Position numbers and translations under genes: made by a program. Positions 6,956-15,037 of a stretch of 64,000 bases of DNA are shown in pieces. Each line of letters opens with the position of its first letter. The first letter of the stretch is position 1. The stretch is from positions 1,233,691 to 1,297,690 of the forward strand of contig NZ_BBXF01000001.1 of assembly GCF_001570585.1 (NCBI RefSeq), given 5' to 3'. The notes under the pieces were generated by a model. It was given only the letters and a program-made list of their open reading frames with translations. It did no database searches and was not told where the DNA came from. Origin of the DNA: Herbidospora daliensis. GTDB taxonomy: Bacteria > Actinomycetota > Actinomycetes > Streptosporangiales > Streptosporangiaceae.

Positions 6956-9061
6956 TCAGCCGGGGATCAGCTCGTGCAGGGTCGTAAGGGTGATCACGCG
7001 GGCGCCCGGCGGCGGGTCGGCGGGCGCGGCCAGGCCGATGCAGGTCACCCGGTCGGTCGCCGAGGATTTGGCGCGCATCAGGTCGACCAGGTAGCCGACG
7101 CGCAGGTAGTCGCGTTCGACGATCGAGCGCACCAGCAGGCTCGTGGTCAGCCGGTGGGCCTCCACCCGGTTGAAGGCCGGGTGGCCCTTCAGATAGAGGT
7201 GCAGCCACTTCGCCCGCCAGCCGCCGGCCTCGTCGCGGAGGAACGCCAGCGGGAGGGCGATCCGGCCGGCGCCGCGCAGGTCGGACTTGGCCCTGACCGT
7301 GCGGGCCTCGAACGGCCTGCCGTGCTGGTCCTCGCCGCGGACCATGAAGCCGAAGAACGCCTCGGCCGCGTCGTCGAACCTCTCACCGCTGAACACGTCG
7401 ACCTGCGGGATGACGATCGGGCGGGTCGCCCGCGCGAGGCGGATGTCGACGAACTCCGACGCCCCGTGGGGCGCCTCGGTGAGGTCGCCGGAGTACCACG
7501 CGAAGCCGGTGCGGTAGTTGGTCCACGACACGTGCAGCGCGTCGCCGTAGTCGGCGTCGAGCATCAGCGCCGACAGGTCGTAGTCGGTGGGGCGCTCCTT
7601 CTCGCGCCAGTGGACGAAGAACCGCAGCAGTTCGCCGTCGATCGGCGCGACCGAACCGCGCGGCAGCAGGCCGAGCCCCGGCGCGACCGCCTTGCCCGAC
7701 AGCGGCAGCGCGACGTCGAGCACGTCGTCGTCGACGACCAGCACGCCCGGGTCGGGCAGGCGGCGGCCGATCTCCTCGTCGAGGAGGGCGAGCGCCTCGG
7801 CGATCACGCCGCCGTCGAGCGGGGGCCGGGTGTCGGGGGTGACCCAGGCGCGGCTGTTCCGGTTGGCGAAGATCCGGGGGGCGGAGGCGGCGGCGCGGTT
7901 CTGCAGGTGCTCGCGCAGCGACAGCAGCACCCGGCCGGACGCGCTCCCGGCGGCCTGACGGGCGGCGTACAGGACCGAAGAAGGGGACTCCCCCGACCGC
8001 AGCAGGTGGTCGAGGCGGCGCAGCAGCGCGCCGGGGCTGTTGCCCAGCAGCCGGAGGGCCTCGCCGGTACGGCCCGCCGCCAGGGCGACCTCGACCCGGC
8101 CGGGCAGGCTCACGGCCGGGCGCTCGCCCCGGGCGACCTCGAAGACGTGGCCGGCCTGCGGGAACCTCGGGTAGTCGTGGGCGTGCAGCCGCTCGCCGAG
8201 GCGCTTCCACTGCTCGCGGTGGCGGGGCACGTCGCCCAGTTTGGCCGTGGTCGCGACGCCGTCGAGGGCGGCCAGCAGGGCGCGCCGCTCGGCGCGGGTG
8301 AACGACCGGAACCGGGTCGGATCGGTCAGCGTGACGTCGCCGCCCGACAGGCCGCAGGCCAGCCGAAGCACGTCGGTGACGGTGTCGACCAGCGGCGCCC
8401 GCCCGGCGGCCAGCCTGGCCTCGTTCACGACGGCCCGGTTCTCCCGTACGGGAATACGTCCCGGCTCCCCCGCGCAGACCCCGGCCAGGCGGCGGAGCAG
8501 CGTCACGTCCTCGGCCGAGAGGGGGACCTCCGACCCGGCCAGCGAGGCGAACAGCGCCTCCGACTCGGCGGCGAGGGTGCCGCCCAGGTCGAGCACGGTC
8601 ACCCGGTCGCCGGCCAGCGGCACGAGCTCGGCGTGCGCCGCCAGCAGGTCGGCGTAGCTGTGCCGGTGGACGCCGTAGCCGGGCAGGGTCAGCAGGTTCC
8701 CGGGCGACACCCGGCCGGCGGCGACGGGGTCGCGCAGCGCCTCGGCCAGCAGACCGGCCCAGAACTCGACCGTGTCGGGGACGTTCCTGGGGAAGTCCAC
8801 GAAGTAGGGGTTGTGCCGGACGTGGTCGCCGACCAGCGTGCGGACCGCCGCCAGGACGCGTACCCCCAGATCGACGACCGCACCGGCGGGCAGCCGGCCC
8901 AGCCGGGCGAGCAGCGCCGGGGAGCAGGCGAAGCCGACGCTGAGCAGGGCCGCGTCGAGCTGGCGGGCCGCGGCGGCCCCGGGCGCGCCCTCCGTCTCGC
9001 CTTGCGGAAGGTCGACGGGCACCCTGAGGCGGCGCGTGATGATGAGGCTCTCCGATGCCAT
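6956..9061 (-). CDS. Large TerD-domain protein of the tellurium-resistance superfamily
   Basis: 701 residues from the ATG at 9061 (MASESLIITRR). The N-terminal two thirds contain HNPYFVDFPRNVPDTVEFWA, a GNLLTLPGYGVHRHSYADLL segment and a long helical middle. This reminds me of the MXAN_6230/SCO0854-type large proteins, but no RING-like Cys cluster is present. Residues about 500-600 have TerD-like motifs: REKERPTDYDLSALMLD, VSWTNYRTG and YSGDLTEAPHGASEFVDI, i.e. the acidic Ca-binding loop and the following strand. Ter proteins act in stress and phage-related membrane-associated complexes. No other ter gene is nearby, so it is a solitary member. Function is not established. Confidence 0.75.
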   Translation of the reverse strand: MASESLIITRRLRVPVDLPQGETEGAPGAAAARQLDAALLSVGFACSPALLARLGRLPAGAVVDLGVRVLAAVRTLVGDHVRHNPYFVDFPRNVPDTVEFWAGLLAEALRDPVAAGRVSPGNLLTLPGYGVHRHSYADLLAAHAELVPLAGDRVTVLDLGGTLAAESEALFASLAGSEVPLSAEDVTLLRRLAGVCAGEPGRIPVRENRAVVNEARLAAGRAPLVDTVTDVLRLACGLSGGDVTLTDPTRFRSFTRAERRALLAALDGVATTAKLGDVPRHREQWKRLGERLHAHDYPRFPQAGHVFEVARGERPAVSLPGRVEVALAAGRTGEALRLLGNSPGALLRRLDHLLRSGESPSSVLYAARQAAGSASGRVLLSLREHLQNRAAASAPRIFANRNSRAWVTPDTRPPLDGGVIAEALALLDEEIGRRLPDPGVLVVDDDVLDVALPLSGKAVAPGLGLLPRGSVAPIDGELLRFFVHWREKERPTDYDLSALMLDADYGDALHVSWTNYRTGFAWYSGDLTEAPHGASEFVDIRLARATRPIVIPQVDVFSGERFDDAAEAFFGFMVRGEDQHGRPFEARTVRAKSDLRGAGRIALPLAFLRDEAGGWRAKWLHLYLKGHPAFNRVEAHRLTTSLLVRSIVERDYLRVGYLVDLMRAKSSATDRVTCIGLAAPADPPPGARVITLTTLHELIPG

Positions 9062-9116
9062 CGGCACAGCATCACACAAGAGGTGCATCCTGCGGCAACG
9101 CGGAATCAACCTGCGG

Positions 9117-9145
9117 TTCAGGTGGGTCTCCCAAGATCTTCAGGT
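9117..9145 (+). promoter_or_regulatory. Possible Pho-box-like direct repeat upstream of the PhoX gene
   Basis: TTCAGGT occurs at 9117-9123 and again at 9139-9145, exactly 22 bp apart, i.e. two 11-bp turns. Streptomyces PhoP boxes are built of 11-bp GTTCA-type direct repeats. The middle 11-bp unit does not match, so this is tentative. It lies 40-70 bp before the PhoX-family start and in the divergent gap with the TerD gene. Confidence 0.3.
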
Positions 9146-9184
9146 CGGGGAGACACCCCTTGGCCGTACCGCAGGAGTTTACGA

Positions 9185-10678
9185 ATGAGCATTTCCCGCC
9201 GCCAGATCTTCACCGGAAGCGCCGCCACCGCCGTCGGCCTCGCCGTCGGGGGCGTGCTGCCGACCCTTGGCGCGACCCCGGCGTCGGCCGCCACCAGCAC
9301 CGGGACCGCCGGGCGTCCGCTGCGCCCGTTCCCGCCGCTGAAGGACGACCCCAACGGCATCCTCGCGCTGCCCGAAGGGTTCCAGTACCGGATCGTCACC
9401 CGTGAGGGCCAGACCGACATGTCGTTCGGCCAGGGCAAGACGCCCGGCCTGCACGACGGCACCGGCGTCGTCGGCCAGAAGCACGCCGGCTACACGCTGA
9501 TCCTCAACCACGAGCTCGGCCCGGGTTCGGCCAACGGCGTCCCGCACATCCCCGGCACCGTCTACGACCCGGGCGCGCCCCTGGCCGGCGGCTGCACCGT
9601 CGTCAACACCGACCCCAACGGCGCCCTGCTGAGCCAGTGGGTCGGCATCTCCGGCACCATCCGCAACTGCGCCGGCGGCGTCACCCCGTGGGGCACCTGG
9701 CTGACCTGCGAGGAGAACTCGAACAAGGCCGGCACCTCGTGGTCGGGCGGCGGCCAGTCGGGCGTCTACCAGAAGGACCACGGCTACGTGTTCGAGGTCT
9801 ACCCGGACGCGTCGGACGCGCAGCTGCCCAAGCCGATCAAGGCGTTCGGCCGCTACGACCACGAGGCCCTGGCCGTCGAGCCGAAGCAGCGCCGCGTCTA
9901 CCTCTCCGAGGACGCCAGCGGCCCCAACGGCCTCTTCTACCGGTGGACCGCGGCCCAGGGCAAGCTGGAGAAGGGCTTCGCCGAGGAGCTCGGCGACACC
10001 GAGGGCACCCTCGAGGCCATGCAGATCCGCATGGACGACGGCACGATCATCCCCGACGTCGCCTACATCACCTCGGCGCAGCTCGGCCGTCCGTTCCAGG
10101 TGACCTGGATCGCCGTCCCCGACCGTGACGCCAAGACGGTCCCGACGCGCCAGCAGTTCGCCGACGGCACCGTCACCCGCGGCAAGAAGTTCGAGGGCGT
10201 CTGGAGCAACGGCGAGGGCTGCTACATCGTCAACAGCTACGCCTTCGCCACCGCCGACCTGCCCCCGGACGCCGCCAAGCACGACGGCATGGTCTGGTTC
10301 TACAACTACAAGGACGAGACCATCACCCTGGTCACGTACTTCCCGCACAACGCGTTCGCCGAGGGCGAGGGCCCGGCGCCCAAGTTCGCCGACATGACCT
10401 TCGACGGCCCCGACAACGTGACCGTCACCCCGTGGGGCACCCTGGTCCTGGCCGAGGACGGCGTCCGCGCCTCCCACGTCCTCAGCTCGGTCCCCGGCGG
10501 CCCGACGTACGCGATCGCCCGCAACATGGTCCAGATCGGCACCAGCAACGGCGCGCCGACCTACTCGGAGTTCACCGGCCCGACCTTCTCGCCCGACGGC
10601 AAGGTCCTGTTCGTGAACATCCAGACCCCGGGCATCCAGCTGGCCATCACCGGCCCGTGGCAGGACTACCTGCGCTGA
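9185..10678 (+). CDS. Tat-exported PhoX-family phosphatase (DUF839)
   Basis: 497 residues. It begins MSISRRQIFTGSAATAVG: an SRRxIF twin-arginine motif, then a hydrophobic stretch and an ASA cleavage site near residue 36, so it is exported folded. The body matches the PhoX/DUF839 beta-propeller: LPEGFQYRIVTREGQ, LILNHELGPGS, GGVTPWGTWLTCEEN, FGRYDHEALAVEP and VYLSEDA. The Glu/Asp/Asn-rich loops are those that bind Ca/Fe in PhoX alkaline phosphatase. The family releases phosphate from organic esters outside the cell. The ATG at 9185 is the first start compatible with the Tat signal. A possible Pho box lies upstream. Confidence 0.9.
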   Translation: MSISRRQIFTGSAATAVGLAVGGVLPTLGATPASAATSTGTAGRPLRPFPPLKDDPNGILALPEGFQYRIVTREGQTDMSFGQGKTPGLHDGTGVVGQKHAGYTLILNHELGPGSANGVPHIPGTVYDPGAPLAGGCTVVNTDPNGALLSQWVGISGTIRNCAGGVTPWGTWLTCEENSNKAGTSWSGGGQSGVYQKDHGYVFEVYPDASDAQLPKPIKAFGRYDHEALAVEPKQRRVYLSEDASGPNGLFYRWTAAQGKLEKGFAEELGDTEGTLEAMQIRMDDGTIIPDVAYITSAQLGRPFQVTWIAVPDRDAKTVPTRQQFADGTVTRGKKFEGVWSNGEGCYIVNSYAFATADLPPDAAKHDGMVWFYNYKDETITLVTYFPHNAFAEGEGPAPKFADMTFDGPDNVTVTPWGTLVLAEDGVRASHVLSSVPGGPTYAIARNMVQIGTSNGAPTYSEFTGPTFSPDGKVLFVNIQTPGIQLAITGPWQDYLR

Positions 10679-10721
10679 CCCTTGGTGAATCCGCCGGGGC
10701 CGGTGGTTATCCTGTGGCGTC

Positions 10722-11217
10722 ATGGGCGTACAGGAACCGGCCCCGACGGTGGCCGAGGTGCTGGCCGAGCTGGCCGCGCTCGACGACCCGAGGGCGCGAG
10801 CGGTCAACGAGCGGCACGGCGACGACCACGGCGTCAACCTCGGGAAGCTGCGCGCGCTCGCCAAGCGGCTGAAGACTCAGCACGACCTCGCCCGCCGCCT
10901 CTGGGAGACCGGCGACACCGCGGCGAGACTGGTGGCACTGCTGATCTGCCGCCCGAAGGCGTTCGACGCCGCCGAGCTCGACGCCATGCTGCGCGAGGCC
11001 CGCGCGCCCAAGGTCCACGACTGGCTCGTGAACTACGTCGTGAAGAAGAACCCCTGCTCCGAGCAGCTGCGCTTGCTCTGGACGGCCGACCCCGACCCGG
11101 TGGTCGCGAGCGCCGGCTGGGCGCTGACCACCGAGAACGTGACGAAGCGGCCGCAGGTCCTCGACCTGCCCGGCCTGCTCGACACCATCGAGGCCGGGAT
11201 GCGGGACGCCCCCGACC
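10722..11217 (+). pseudogene. Truncated AlkD-like DNA alkylation repair gene
   Basis: Codons 1-165 read as an AlkD/HEAT-repeat DNA alkylation repair protein: VAEVLAELAALDDPRARAVN, HGVNLGKLRALAKRLKTQHD, LARRLWETGDTAARLVALL, VHDWLVNYVVKKNPCSEQL, and GWALTTENV. The similarity stops at RDAPDR near 11217, where family members continue with a final helical repeat of about 60-70 residues. The frame stays open to 12176, but those residues (GRRGARRAAG...) are merely the out-of-frame reading of the NACHT gene. The gene therefore looks 3'-truncated, ending at the palindrome 11212-11225. Family members flip out or excise alkylated bases; this copy is probably inactive. Confidence 0.6.
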
Positions 11218-11225
11218 GCGGTCGG
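11212..11225. other. 14-bp perfect palindrome at the AlkD/NACHT junction
   Basis: CCGACCGCGGTCGG is its own reverse complement. AlkD-like coding sense ends in its left half in one frame, and NACHT coding sense (TAVGGVLAAQLER) begins in its right half in another. This is consistent with a deletion endpoint. Confidence 0.6.
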
Positions 11226-11229
11226 CGGG

Positions 11230-13410
11230 GTGCTCGCCGCGCAGCTGGAACGCCACTCGTCGAAGACCGCGCGCAAGGTCGCGGAGATCGCCGCCGGCGA
11301 CGGGGAGTCGGGCTGGCTGGAGCAGGTGGCCCGGCGGCTCGCCGACGCCGTCCGCAACCAGTGGAAGACCGAGGCGGAACTGCGGCGGCTGGACGATCCG
11401 TGGCCGCTGAACGTGAGCTGGCTGAAGGAGGAGGACCTCACCGACCCGACCTACGCGCTGCCCCGCCCCCGGGGCAGGGGCCGGCGGGTCGAGCGGCTGG
11501 AGGTGCCGCTCTCGGGCGACCTGAGCCGGGTGGCCGACTTCTACGAGAGTCTGCCGAGCAGGCGCCTGGTGATCCTCGGGCCGCTGGGGTCGGGCAAGTC
11601 GGTGCTCGCCCTCACCCTGCTCCTCGACCTGCTCGACCGGTGGGAGCCCGGCCGGCCGGTGCCGGTGCTCGTCCAGCTGAACACCTGGAGCCCCGACACC
11701 ACCAGGCTGGCCGACTGGCTCGTGGGGCAGCTCGCGGAGGGGTACCAGCTCGCGTCGCCCTCGTTGCGGGACGCCAGGGAGATCGCCCGCCGCCTCCTGG
11801 ACGAGGGCCTGATCCTGCCCGTGCTCGACGGCCTCGACGAACTCGCCGAACCCTCCCGGCCGCAGGCGATCAGCGACGTGAACGCCTGGCTGGGCCGCGA
11901 CCGTCCGGTCATCCTGACCAGCAGGCTCGACGAGTACCACGCCGCCATCGGCAGGGGCGACGTCGTCACCGGCGCGGCGGCGGTGCTGCTCCAGCCGCTG
12001 ACGGTCGAGATGGTGGAGGAGTACCTCCGGGCCGCCACTCCGGGCCCGCGCATCCGGCGGTGGAACCCGGTCTTCGCCGAGCTGAGGTCCGGTCCGGACG
12101 GCCCCGTGGCGACCGCGCTGCGCTCTCCGCTCATGGTCGCGCTGGCCCGCACCATCTACGGAGACCAGCCGGGTGACCCGGCGGCGCTGCTCGACCGGCG
12201 TCTCGACTCGGTCGCCCGGGTGGAGAAACACCTGCTCGGCGAGCTGATCCGGGCCACCTACCCCGACCGGAGACGCGATCCCCCGGCGGAGGACATCCGG
12301 ATCTGGCTGACGTTCCTGGCCCGCGTGCTCACCGGCCAGACCCGTCTCGGGATCGCCTGGTGGCACCTGGAGGCGGCGGCTCCGCCGGTGGTCGTCCACC
12401 TGCCGGCCGCCGCCGCGGGCGCGTGCGTCGTCGGGTTCGTCTTCGGCCCGGTCGCGGCGCTGGTCTTCGCCGCCGCCGTGCTCGTGCTGGGCGCCAACCC
12501 GCGGCTGGAGCGGTGGACGGTCGAGGGACTCCTGAGGCGTCCCGTCGCCCGGCTCCTCCCGAAGCGCGGTCTCGTCGCGGCCGTGATGGGCGCCGGCGAG
12601 AAGGCTCCCCTGGAACACCGGCTCGGCCTGGCGGCGGGCCGGGTGGTGGCCCTGGTCGCGGGCCTCTACCAGGGCTTCCTGCAGTACCAGACCGGCGGCC
12701 TGTACGTCGCCGTGGCCGAAGGCGTCGGCCTGGGCCTGGCGGTCGGCCTCGCCGACGGCTACTTCACCATCAGGACGCGGATCGTGCCCAGCGAGGTGAG
12801 GTTCGTCTCCCGGCGCGGGGTGGCGGCGTTCCTGCGGCACGTCGCCATCGGCTTCACCATCGGGGCCGGGATCGGGATGACGGCCTGGGCGATCTCGTCG
12901 TCGTGGTTCGGGGTGCTGGTCGGCGTCATCGTCGGCCTCGCCTTCGGCCTGATCGACGGCCTCAACATGTGGCTGGACGTCTCGGCCGACGTCACCCGCG
13001 CCCTGAGCCCCCGCTCGACCCGGCGCGCGGAGCGCCTGGCCGCCGTCGCGCGCAGCCTGACCCTGGGCGTCATCCTCTTCGTGACCACGGGCATCGCCTA
13101 CACGTTCGCGTACGGTCTGGAGGCCGCCCTGGTCCCGGCGCTGGTCTTCGGGCTGGGCTACGCGGTCGCCGACCACCACATGGGCATCGCGGCGTCCGTC
13201 TGGGGCCGCTTCGTGGTGGCGAAGTGCTGGCTGGCCCTGCTCGGCCGGCTGCCCTGGCGGTTCATGGCCTTCCTCGACGACACCCACAAGCGCGGGCTGC
13301 TCCGCCGTGCCGGGGCGGTCTACCAGTTCCGGCACGTACGCCTGCAGGAACACCTGGCGAAACACGACGACGAGCGGCTGGTGGGGACGGGTGGACCGCG
13401 AACGGACTGA
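11230..13410 (+). CDS. NACHT-domain NTPase with C-terminal membrane segments, probably 5'-truncated
   Basis: 726 residues from the GTG at 11230. Walker A GPLGSGKS lies at about 117-124, Walker B LPVLDGLDEL at about 196-205, then NACHT sensor motifs (VILTSRLDEYHAA). Residues about 375-640 contain several hydrophobic helices (VVVHLPAAAAGACVVGFVFG, LFVTTGIAYTFAYG), and the end has YQFRHVRLQEHLAKH, a conserved C-terminal feature of actinobacterial NACHT proteins. The N-terminal LADAVRNQWKTEAELRRLDD is typical of the segment just after an N-terminal membrane helix, and that helix is missing: in frame, coding sense begins at about 11215 with TAVGGVLAAQLER. NACHT STAND ATPases act in signalling and phage defence. 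The activity of this truncated copy is uncertain. Confidence 0.8.
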   Translation: MLAAQLERHSSKTARKVAEIAAGDGESGWLEQVARRLADAVRNQWKTEAELRRLDDPWPLNVSWLKEEDLTDPTYALPRPRGRGRRVERLEVPLSGDLSRVADFYESLPSRRLVILGPLGSGKSVLALTLLLDLLDRWEPGRPVPVLVQLNTWSPDTTRLADWLVGQLAEGYQLASPSLRDAREIARRLLDEGLILPVLDGLDELAEPSRPQAISDVNAWLGRDRPVILTSRLDEYHAAIGRGDVVTGAAAVLLQPLTVEMVEEYLRAATPGPRIRRWNPVFAELRSGPDGPVATALRSPLMVALARTIYGDQPGDPAALLDRRLDSVARVEKHLLGELIRATYPDRRRDPPAEDIRIWLTFLARVLTGQTRLGIAWWHLEAAAPPVVVHLPAAAAGACVVGFVFGPVAALVFAAAVLVLGANPRLERWTVEGLLRRPVARLLPKRGLVAAVMGAGEKAPLEHRLGLAAGRVVALVAGLYQGFLQYQTGGLYVAVAEGVGLGLAVGLADGYFTIRTRIVPSEVRFVSRRGVAAFLRHVAIGFTIGAGIGMTAWAISSSWFGVLVGVIVGLAFGLIDGLNMWLDVSADVTRALSPRSTRRAERLAAVARSLTLGVILFVTTGIAYTFAYGLEAALVPALVFGLGYAVADHHMGIAASVWGRFVVAKCWLALLGRLPWRFMAFLDDTHKRGLLRRAGAVYQFRHVRLQEHLAKHDDERLVGTGGPRTD

Positions 13411-14593
13411 CCGGCGGCGGGCGCTCGCCGACGAGGTGATCCGGGCCTACGCCGGCGTTCCGCGCCTGCCCACCTCGCGGGGCGAGGCACAGGTCGCCGC
13501 CTCCCTCGCCGCGCGGCTCTCCGCGCTCGGCTACGACGCGGACGTCGAGCAGGAGAGGGCCACGGCGTCCTACGCGGCGCCGATCGGCGCGTTGTGCCTG
13601 GCCGGGCTGACGGCCGGGCTGCTGGCCGGGCGCCTCCCGGGCGCCCGCAGGGCGGGCGGGGTCGTCGCCGGGCTCGCGGCGGCGATGATCGCGGACGACG
13701 TCGCCGGTGGGGCGCGGTGGTTCCGGCGCGCGGCGATCCCGCATCGGCGCGCGCACAACGTGGTGGCCTTCGGGGGCGACCGGTCGGCGGAGCGGACGGT
13801 GGTGGTGCTCGCCCACCACGACGCCGCCCCCTCCGGGGTGATCTTCGACCAGCGGGTGGTGCGCCTGCTGATCCGCCGGTTCCCCCGGTTCTTCGCCTCC
13901 GTCCGCACGAGCCCGCCCATCTGGTGGCCGGTGATCCTGGGGCCCGCGCTGATCGCCCTGGGCGCGCTCCGGGACGGCCGGGCGCTCCGGCGCGCCGGGA
14001 TGGCGCTGACCGCGGTGAACCTGGCCGTGCTGGCCGACGTCGCCCGCCGGCCGGCCGTGCCCGGGGCCAACGACAACCTGTCGGGGGTGGCGGCCCTGGT
14101 CTGCGTCGCCGATTCGCTGCGGCACGACCCGCCGCCGGGTGTCCAGGTCGTCCTCGTCTCCGCCGGGGCCGAGGAGGCGCTCCAGGAGGGCGTCCGCGGG
14201 TTCGCGCGACGCCACTTCGCGGGTCTCGACCCGGAGACGTACTTCATCAACCTCGAAAGCGTCGGATCGGGACGGCTGGTGCTGCTCGAAGGCGAGGGCC
14301 CGGTGCGGATGCGGGACTATCCGCGGCCCTTCCTGGACGTCGTCGCGCGCTGCGCACAGGAGATCGGGGTGCCGCTGACACGCGGGCTGCGCTCGCGCAA
14401 CAGCACCGACAGCGAGGTCCCGCGCCGGTACGGATTCCCGGTCGCGACCATCGTCTCCGTCGACCGCGACCGGCTGATCACCCACTACCACCTGGGGTCC
14501 GACGTCCCGGAGAACGTGGACCTGGACAGCGTGACCGCGGCCGCCGGACTGGCCGAGCACGTCATCCGCCGGCTCGGCCTTATGCGCGCTTAA
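13391..14593 (+). CDS. Membrane-associated M28-family zinc peptidase
   Basis: 400 residues from a GTG at 13391 that overlaps the NACHT stop by 20 bp. It follows a GGGG-rich ribosome binding site. M28 aminopeptidase motifs: LAHHDAAPSG (zinc ligand His at 142/143, catalytic Asp 144), GANDNLSG (bridging Asp 228), AGAEEALQ (Glu 261/262), NLESVG, and a late ITHYHLGSD His. Hydrophobic segments at 62-80, 88-105 and 178-193 interrupt the catalytic core, so it is probably membrane-bound. Expected to remove N-terminal residues from peptides using two zinc ions. Translational coupling to the NACHT gene suggests a joint role, but there is no direct evidence. Confidence 0.82.
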   Translation: MDRERTDRRRALADEVIRAYAGVPRLPTSRGEAQVAASLAARLSALGYDADVEQERATASYAAPIGALCLAGLTAGLLAGRLPGARRAGGVVAGLAAAMIADDVAGGARWFRRAAIPHRRAHNVVAFGGDRSAERTVVVLAHHDAAPSGVIFDQRVVRLLIRRFPRFFASVRTSPPIWWPVILGPALIALGALRDGRALRRAGMALTAVNLAVLADVARRPAVPGANDNLSGVAALVCVADSLRHDPPPGVQVVLVSAGAEEALQEGVRGFARRHFAGLDPETYFINLESVGSGRLVLLEGEGPVRMRDYPRPFLDVVARCAQEIGVPLTRGLRSRNSTDSEVPRRYGFPVATIVSVDRDRLITHYHLGSDVPENVDLDSVTAAAGLAEHVIRRLGLMRA

Positions 14594-14596
14594 CAA

Positions 14597-14624
14597 CTAG
14601 ACTCCTAAAGTACTAGGAGACTAG
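14597..14624 (+). promoter_or_regulatory. Palindromic operator in front of the GntR-ABC operon
   Basis: Two 11-bp arms (14597-14607 and 14614-14624) are inverted repeats with one mismatch, built on CTCCTA/TAGGAG and flanked by CTAG, with a 6-bp spacer AAGTAC. It ends 17 bp before the regulator start, overlapping the likely promoter (an AT-rich TAGATAAAT follows). Size and place fit autoregulation by the YtrA-type GntR protein encoded next. Confidence 0.75.
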
Positions 14625-14641
14625 ATAAATGGAGCGCTACC

Positions 14642-15037
14642 GTGATCGAGTTCCATCTGGACGGCAGGTCGGGCGTCTCGTCCTACCTGCAGCTCGTCCA
14701 CCAGGTCAGACAGGCCATGCGGCTCGGCCTGCTGCGAGAAGGCGACCAGCTGCCGACCGTCAAAGAGGTCGTCGCCCAGCTCGCCATCAACCCGAACACC
14801 GTCCTGAAGGCCTACCGCGAGCTCGAACACCAGGAGCTCGCGGCGGCCCGGCCGGGGGTGGGCACGTTCGTCACGCGCACCCTCACCGACGCCTCCAGCC
14901 GGGCCGCCCAGGCGCCGCTCCGGCAGGACCTGCGGCGCTGGCTCGCCAAGGCCCGTAAGGCGGGGCTCGACGACGAGTCGATCGAGGCCCTGTTCATGAC
15001 GACGTTCCGTGCGGCGGGCCAGGAGGACATCGCGTGA
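14642..15037 (+). CDS. GntR-family transcriptional regulator, YtrA subfamily
   Basis: 131 residues, GTG start 5 bp after GGAGCG. Winged HTH at residues about 10-75: YLQLVHQVRQAMRLGLLREG, then DQLPTVKEVVAQLAINPNTV and LKAYRELEHQELAAARPGVG. The C-terminal tail (about 80-131) is short and helical, lacking a ligand-binding FadR or UTRA domain, which defines the YtrA group. YtrA regulators repress adjacent ABC exporter operons. This one is first in a chain of genes overlapping by 4 bp and sits directly behind a matching palindrome, so autoregulation is likely. Confidence 0.92.
   Translation: MIEFHLDGRSGVSSYLQLVHQVRQAMRLGLLREGDQLPTVKEVVAQLAINPNTVLKAYRELEHQELAAARPGVGTFVTRTLTDASSRAAQAPLRQDLRRWLAKARKAGLDDESIEALFMTTFRAAGQEDIA

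Noticed and set aside
6974-9184. Long plus-strand frame leading into the PhoX gene
   Set aside because: It is antisense to the TerD-domain gene and has antisense-type composition; the Tat signal fixes the real start at 9185.
11218-12176. Continuation of the AlkD-like frame as a long fusion protein
   Set aside because: The residues are the out-of-frame reading of the NACHT gene, which is clearly coded in another frame.
10834-13365. 843-codon minus-strand frame opposite AlkD/NACHT
   Set aside because: GC-rich antisense artefact; no domains, while the plus strand has Walker A/B motifs.
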